This document shows positions 60,297 to 64,000 of a DNA stretch of 64,000 nucleotides, piece after piece. The position numbers and the translations under genes were made by a program. The notes below the pieces were generated by a model, which made no database searches, was not told the origin of the DNA, and saw only the letters and a program-made list of their open reading frames with translations. Source of the stretch: Senimuribacter sp049852125 (lineage in GTDB: Bacteria; Bacillota; Clostridia; Peptostreptococcales; Anaerovoracaceae); assembly GCF_049852125.1 (NCBI RefSeq), contig NZ_CP187532.1:2858721-2922720 (forward strand), given 5' to 3'. The stretch's first letter is position 1. Every line of letters starts with the position of its first letter.

Positions 60297-61655
60297 ATGG
60301 ACAAAATATTTAAGTTGAAAGAACATGGTACAACAGTAAAAACGGAGCTCATGGCAGGGGCGGCAACCTTTGTTTCCATGGTCTATATTCTGGCAGTTAA
60401 TCCAGCAATGCTTGCCGACGCGGGAATGGACAGTTCCGCGGTTTTCACAGCCACCGCAGTTTCTGCTGCCGTAAGCACGTTATTCATGGCCTTTTTTACC
60501 AACTATCCCATTGCGTTAGCCTCCGGTATGGGCCTCAACGCGTATTTCACTTATTCTGTATGTGGCGAGCTCGCAGCCGAAGGCATTGACCAGCCATGGC
60601 AAGTAGCTCTGGCGGCTGTCTTCATTGAAGGTATTATCTTTGTAATCCTGTCTCTCTGTAACTTTAGAGAACGTCTGATCAACGATGTACCATCAAATTT
60701 AAAATATGCTATTACCGGCGGCGTAGGACTTTTTATCACGTTTATCGGCTTACAAGGGGCCGGTATCATCGTAAAAAGCGACTCTACCTTAGTGGACATG
60801 GGTTCCTTTTCCTCACCCCAATTTGTTTTGGCTATCCTCGGTACTCTCCTGGTAGCGATTCTGTATCGCTTTCATATCAAGGGCTATATTCTCATCGGTA
60901 TTCTGGCCACATGGGTTATGGGCATGATCGCTGAAGCAACAGGATGGTATGTATCTGATCCTGAAGCGGGAGTTTACAGTCTCTTTCCCAGCATGAGCGC
61001 AGGACTGACACTGCCATCAGCCCCTCATTTTCTCGCGTTTGATTTTGGATGGGCCGCTGACCATATCATTCACTTCTGCTTCATCACATTTTCGTTTCTT
61101 TACGTGGATCTGTTCGATACGGTTGGCGGCTTAATCGGTATCGCGTCAAAAGGCGATATGCTGGATGAAAACGGTAATCTTCCTAAAGCTAAGGGAGCAT
61201 TGCTGGCTGATGCCTGCGGTACTATCGCCGGAGCTGCTTTAGGTACCTCCACGGTTACCAGCTATATTGAATCCAGCGCTGGTGTTGTAAATGGAGGCAG
61301 AACAGGTTTGACTTCCGTCACCGTTGCGATTCTCTTTATTGCCGCGCTGTTCTTCTCACCAATATTCCTGGCGATTCCGGCCTTTGCCACTGCTCCGGCG
61401 CTGGTTTGGGTAGGACTGCTGATGATGGACTCCATTAAGAAAATCGACTTTTCAGGCGATATAGCAGATACCGTCAGCGGATTCTTCGCTATGATCATGA
61501 TGCCTTTCACTTACTCTGTAGCGAACGGTATTATGTTCGGTATTCTTATTTGGGTTTTTCTGAAAATGATCACTGGAAAAATCAACGAAATCCCTCCGGT
61601 TATGTGGATCTCCAGTCTGCTCTTTGTTCTAAGAATTATTACGTTGATAAAATAA
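60297..61655 (+). CDS. NCS2-family purine permease (first copy)
   Basis: 452 residues, 12-14 membrane helices. The N-terminal KLKEHGTTVKTELMAGAATF, the central YVDLFDTVGGLIGIA and the GTSTVTSYIESSAGVV motif are those of AzgA-like guanine/hypoxanthine/adenine permeases. The ATG at 60297 follows AAGGAGAAT by 8 nt; a longer in-frame start at 60186 is not supported. It is strongly similar to the next gene. No purine riboswitch is seen upstream. Confidence 0.92.
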   Translation: MDKIFKLKEHGTTVKTELMAGAATFVSMVYILAVNPAMLADAGMDSSAVFTATAVSAAVSTLFMAFFTNYPIALASGMGLNAYFTYSVCGELAAEGIDQPWQVALAAVFIEGIIFVILSLCNFRERLINDVPSNLKYAITGGVGLFITFIGLQGAGIIVKSDSTLVDMGSFSSPQFVLAILGTLLVAILYRFHIKGYILIGILATWVMGMIAEATGWYVSDPEAGVYSLFPSMSAGLTLPSAPHFLAFDFGWAADHIIHFCFITFSFLYVDLFDTVGGLIGIASKGDMLDENGNLPKAKGALLADACGTIAGAALGTSTVTSYIESSAGVVNGGRTGLTSVTVAILFIAALFFSPIFLAIPAFATAPALVWVGLLMMDSIKKIDFSGDIADTVSGFFAMIMMPFTYSVANGIMFGILIWVFLKMITGKINEIPPVMWISSLLFVLRIITLIK

Positions 61656-61679
61656 TAACATAAAAACGATCATAGCTAG

Positions 61680-61733
61680 AGAATCGAACCTTTATTGCAG
61701 ATACCAGTAATAAAGTTCGATTCTTTTCCTTTT
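61680..61733 (+). terminator. Terminator between the two permease genes
   Basis: AGAATCGAA (from 61680) with TTTATT pairs with AATAAA and TTCGATTCT (ending about 61724), followed by TTTCCTTTTTTT. The second permease gene must have its own promoter; TATAAT near 61814 is a candidate. Confidence 0.75.
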
Positions 61734-61875
61734 TTTAGGAGAAAAACAGTTTCCAAACATTATTATAACGATTTTGGAAAATATTTTCTTTCGTTTTAGC
61801 AAAAAAAGCTATATAATATATACTGTAATTATATTTCGTTCTTTAAAGCACAAAAGTAAAAAGGAGAATCGTAGA

Positions 61876-63234
61876 ATGGAAAATTTATTCAAGCTAAAAG
61901 AACACGGCACTGACGTGAAGACAGAAATCATCGCGGGCGCTACTACCTTCCTGTCCATGGTCTATATCCTGGCTGTCAATCCGGGTATGCTGGCTGCCGC
62001 GGGCATGGACAGCGCAGGCGTATTCACGGCCACTGCTGTATCCGCTGCCATCGCAACTCTGTTCATGGCATTTTTCGCAAACTATCCGGTTGCGCTTGCA
62101 TCTGGCATGGGTCTCAACGCGTACTTTGCGTTTTCAGTATGTATCCCATTGGCGGAAGCAGGCGTTACTGATCCTTGGAAGATTGCATTAGCAGCCGTAT
62201 TGGTCGAAGGTATCGTATTTGTCCTTCTGTCGCTTTGCAATTTTAGAGAAAAACTAGTCAACGACGTACCTGCTAATCTGAAGTTCGGTATTACGGCAGG
62301 CATCGGTCTATTTATCGCTTTGATTGGACTAAAAGGCGCAGGCATTGTTATCGGCGACGCGTCCACACTTGTAAACCTCGGTTCTTTCGGTTCACCGCAG
62401 GTAGTCCTCGCTTTAATCGGTTTGATTCTGGTTGCCGTACTGTATCACTTCAATGTTAAGGGATACATTCTGATCGGCATTCTTGCCACTTGGATTCTTG
62501 GCATGATTTCTGAAGCCATTGGCTGGTACGTTGTTGATCCAGAAGCAGGTGTTTACTCTCTGTTCCCTGATTTCTCCGGCAACAGTTTTATTCCTGCCGC
62601 TCCGGCGTTATTCTCATTTGATTTCGCCTGGATTGCGGACAACCTCATTCAGTTTATCGTCATTGTATTCTCATTCCTGTACGTTGATCTGTTCGATACA
62701 GTTGGAACTCTGATTGGCGTTGCCGCTAAAGGAAACCTGTTAGATGAAAACGGTAATCTTCCAAAGGCAAAAGGCGCTCTCATGGCGGATGCCTGCGGAA
62801 CTATAGTAGGCGCATGTCTGGGTACTTCCACAGTAACCAGCTATGTTGAGTCCAGCGCCGGTGTTGCAAACGGCGGAAGAACTGGCTTAACTGCCGTAAC
62901 CACGGCAATTCTGTTCATCATTGCGCTGTTCTTCTCACCGATCTTCTTGGCAATTCCATCCTTTGCTACAACACCTGCACTGGTATGGGTCGGACTACTG
63001 ATGATCGGCTCTGTAAAGAACATGCATTTCGATGGTGATATTGCAGACGTAGTTGGCGGTTTCCTGGCTCTGATCATAATGCCGTTTACTTATTCCATTG
63101 CCAACGGTATCATGTTTGGTATCCTGGCATGGGTTATTCTGAAAATCCTGACCGGAAAAGTCAAAGACATCCCAGTAGTTATGTGGATCGCAGCATTGCT
63201 GTTCGTAATTCGTGTAGGAACACTGGTAGCATAA
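61876..63234 (+). CDS. NCS2-family purine permease (second copy)
   Basis: 452 residues, the same length as its upstream neighbour and collinear with it from end to end (KLKEHGTDVKTEIIAGATTF; YVDLFDTVGTLIGVA; GTSTVTSYVESSAGVA). Differences are spread out and mostly conservative, so this is an older tandem duplication, perhaps with different purine preference. AAAAGGAGAAT precedes the ATG. Confidence 0.92.
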   Translation: MENLFKLKEHGTDVKTEIIAGATTFLSMVYILAVNPGMLAAAGMDSAGVFTATAVSAAIATLFMAFFANYPVALASGMGLNAYFAFSVCIPLAEAGVTDPWKIALAAVLVEGIVFVLLSLCNFREKLVNDVPANLKFGITAGIGLFIALIGLKGAGIVIGDASTLVNLGSFGSPQVVLALIGLILVAVLYHFNVKGYILIGILATWILGMISEAIGWYVVDPEAGVYSLFPDFSGNSFIPAAPALFSFDFAWIADNLIQFIVIVFSFLYVDLFDTVGTLIGVAAKGNLLDENGNLPKAKGALMADACGTIVGACLGTSTVTSYVESSAGVANGGRTGLTAVTTAILFIIALFFSPIFLAIPSFATTPALVWVGLLMIGSVKNMHFDGDIADVVGGFLALIIMPFTYSIANGIMFGILAWVILKILTGKVKDIPVVMWIAALLFVIRVGTLVA

Positions 63235-63256
63235 TAGCTATATAAATCTAAAATAA

Positions 63257-63306
63257 AAATCGGTATGTACCTTCTGCTGCAGGCGCTGATACATGCCGAT
63301 TTTTTA
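63257..63306 (+). terminator. Terminator after second permease
   Basis: AAAATCGGTATGTA-like arm (about 63256-63269) pairs with TACATGCCGATTTT (63290-63303), ending in TTTTTT. Confidence 0.85.
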
Positions 63307-63360
63307 TATGCATAGACAATCTCTGGTATTTATCAACGCTTCATGCATTCTCTGCGCTGA

Positions 63361-63410
63361 AAAAAAGGAGGGCGCCCAACGGAATTCACCGTTAGGGCAG
63401 CCCCCCTTAG
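63361..63410 (-). terminator. Terminator of the wall-anchored protein gene
   Basis: Read on the minus strand, GGGCTGCCCTAACGG pairs with CCGTTGGGCGCCC around TGAATT, followed by TCCTTTTTTT. Confidence 0.8.
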
Positions 63411-63447
63411 CTTCATAGGATTCGCGTTACCGCATCATCTACAAGAT

Positions 63448-64000
63448 CTATTGATCTTCCTTCTTTCTGCCTTTTCCAGCAGCCGCAGCCATACCGAAAA
63501 CTGCCATAAGAAGCATGCTCATCCATAATGTCAGATCGCTTCCATCTCCTGTCTGTGGAATGTAGTATCCGTTCTTATGCGGACTATCCATTCCCGCAGG
63601 CTTTTTATCCGGCTTGTTCGGTTTCTTGTTTGGCTTATTTGGCTTATTTCCAGGCTTATTCGGCTTGTTATTGTTGTCATCTACATTGACATCTGGTTTG
63701 CCGTCTCCGTCTGTATCAATATTCTTGTCTGGCTTTCCATCTCCATCGGTATCGATGTTGATATCCGGCTTTCCATCTCCATCCGTGTCGATGTTGATGT
63801 CCGGTTTACCGTCTCCGTCTGTATCTACGTTAACATCCGGTTTCTTGTCTCCATCTGTATCGATGTCTACATCCGGTTTACCGTCTCCATCTGTATCCTT
63901 GTTGATGTCTGGTTTACCGTCTCCGTCTGTATCTACGTTAACATCCGGTTTCTTGTCTCCATCTGTATCGATGTCTACATCCGGTTTACCGTCTCCATCT
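63448..64000 (-). CDS. Wall-anchored repeat protein, C-terminal part (5' end beyond window)
   Basis: The minus-strand frame is open to the window edge and ends with TAG at 63448-63450. It encodes at least nine 12-residue Asp-rich repeats of the type DGDGKPDVNVDT, then a Lys/Pro/Asn-rich wall-spanning spacer (NKPNKPGNKPNKP), the sorting motif IPQTG (encoded at 63547-63561), a membrane helix (WMSMLLMAVFGMAAAA) and the basic tail GRKKEDQ. DxDxDG patterns are typical calcium-binding loops, as in thrombospondin type 3 or dockerin repeats. Role: surface protein, possibly calcium-stiffened stalk (inferred). Confidence 0.88.
   Translation of the reverse strand, partial: DGDGKPDVDIDTDGDKKPDVNVDTDGDGKPDINKDTDGDGKPDVDIDTDGDKKPDVNVDTDGDGKPDINIDTDGDGKPDINIDTDGDGKPDKNIDTDGDGKPDVNVDDNNNKPNKPGNKPNKPNKKPNKPDKKPAGMDSPHKNGYYIPQTGDGSDLTLWMSMLLMAVFGMAAAAGKGRKKEDQ
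63677..64000 (-). repeat. 36-bp coding tandem repeat with 108-bp higher-order unit
   Basis: Each 36-bp unit codes for 12 residues. Three-unit blocks of 108 bp recur almost exactly at the right edge (for example the TCGATGTCTACATCCGG segment at 63869 and 63968 lies in successive blocks differing by about 100-108 bp), so the array has expanded recently in blocks of three and continues past the window. Confidence 0.8.

Noticed and set aside
63677..64000. 36-bp repeats resembling a CRISPR array
   Set aside because: The units are contiguous without spacers and keep one open frame coding for a wall protein.

Overview
The window comes from a low-to-medium GC Firmicute, most likely a gut anaerobe of the class Clostridia. 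The signs are strong AGGAGG ribosome binding sites, an acetyl-CoA hydrolase/transferase-family CoA-transferase, an iron-dependent alcohol dehydrogenase, NCS2 purine permeases and LPXTG-type surface proteins. I cannot name the species from sequence alone.

Positions 1 to about 43,430 are the right-hand part of a large integrative and conjugative element (ICE); its left end lies outside the window. The gene set resembles the Tn1549 family: SpaA-like pilin and class B sortase, topoisomerase III, Cys-rich VLP protein, MobC, CD1845-type membrane protein, DUF3849, MOBP relaxase, sigma-like regulator, excisionase, tyrosine integrase. The integrase gene lies beside the 3' end of tRNA-Arg(CCT), the probable integration site. 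The ICE backbone (about 2-7 kb, 12.4-20.7 kb and 40.5-43.3 kb) is interrupted by cargo: an AbiE-type toxin-antitoxin pair with two palindromic operators; a phage-like nucleotide module (Nmad1-like, ThyX-like, dUTPase); an XRE/SLOG pair; a block of small enzymes at 7.8-12.2 kb; MerR and AraC regulators with an ABC exporter, TrmO and GNAT at 20.8-28.5 kb; a complete vanD-type glycopeptide resistance operon (vanR-vanS-vanY-vanH-vanD-vanX, 28.7-34.4 kb); and a two-component system with an antimicrobial-peptide-type ABC transporter and small membrane proteins (34.5-39.9 kb).

Positions 43,434 to 64,000 are ordinary chromosome: tRNA-Arg and a decayed tRNA-like copy, a CoA-transferase, two very large ABC ATPase-permease fusions, a DUF362 ferredoxin-like protein, an ECF sigma/anti-sigma pair, purB-purA-alr, an alcohol dehydrogenase, a TIGR01906 membrane protein, two tandem NCS2 permeases, and the 3' end of a wall-anchored protein built of 12-residue Asp-rich repeats.

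The observations I rate highest are: (1) a single polypeptide joining five CnaB-like pilin modules, a sorting signal and an intact class B sortase; (2) a related C-terminal tail on five otherwise different ICE proteins encoded between topB and the relaxase, a candidate secretion tag or shared docking peptide; (3) several ICE genes whose strong Shine-Dalgarno sequence is followed at the right distance by ATC, ATT or ATA rather than ATG/GTG/TTG; (4) a 113-bp element bounded by a perfect 15-bp inverted repeat, a candidate oriT or structured RNA; and (5) the vanD operon carried on this ICE.
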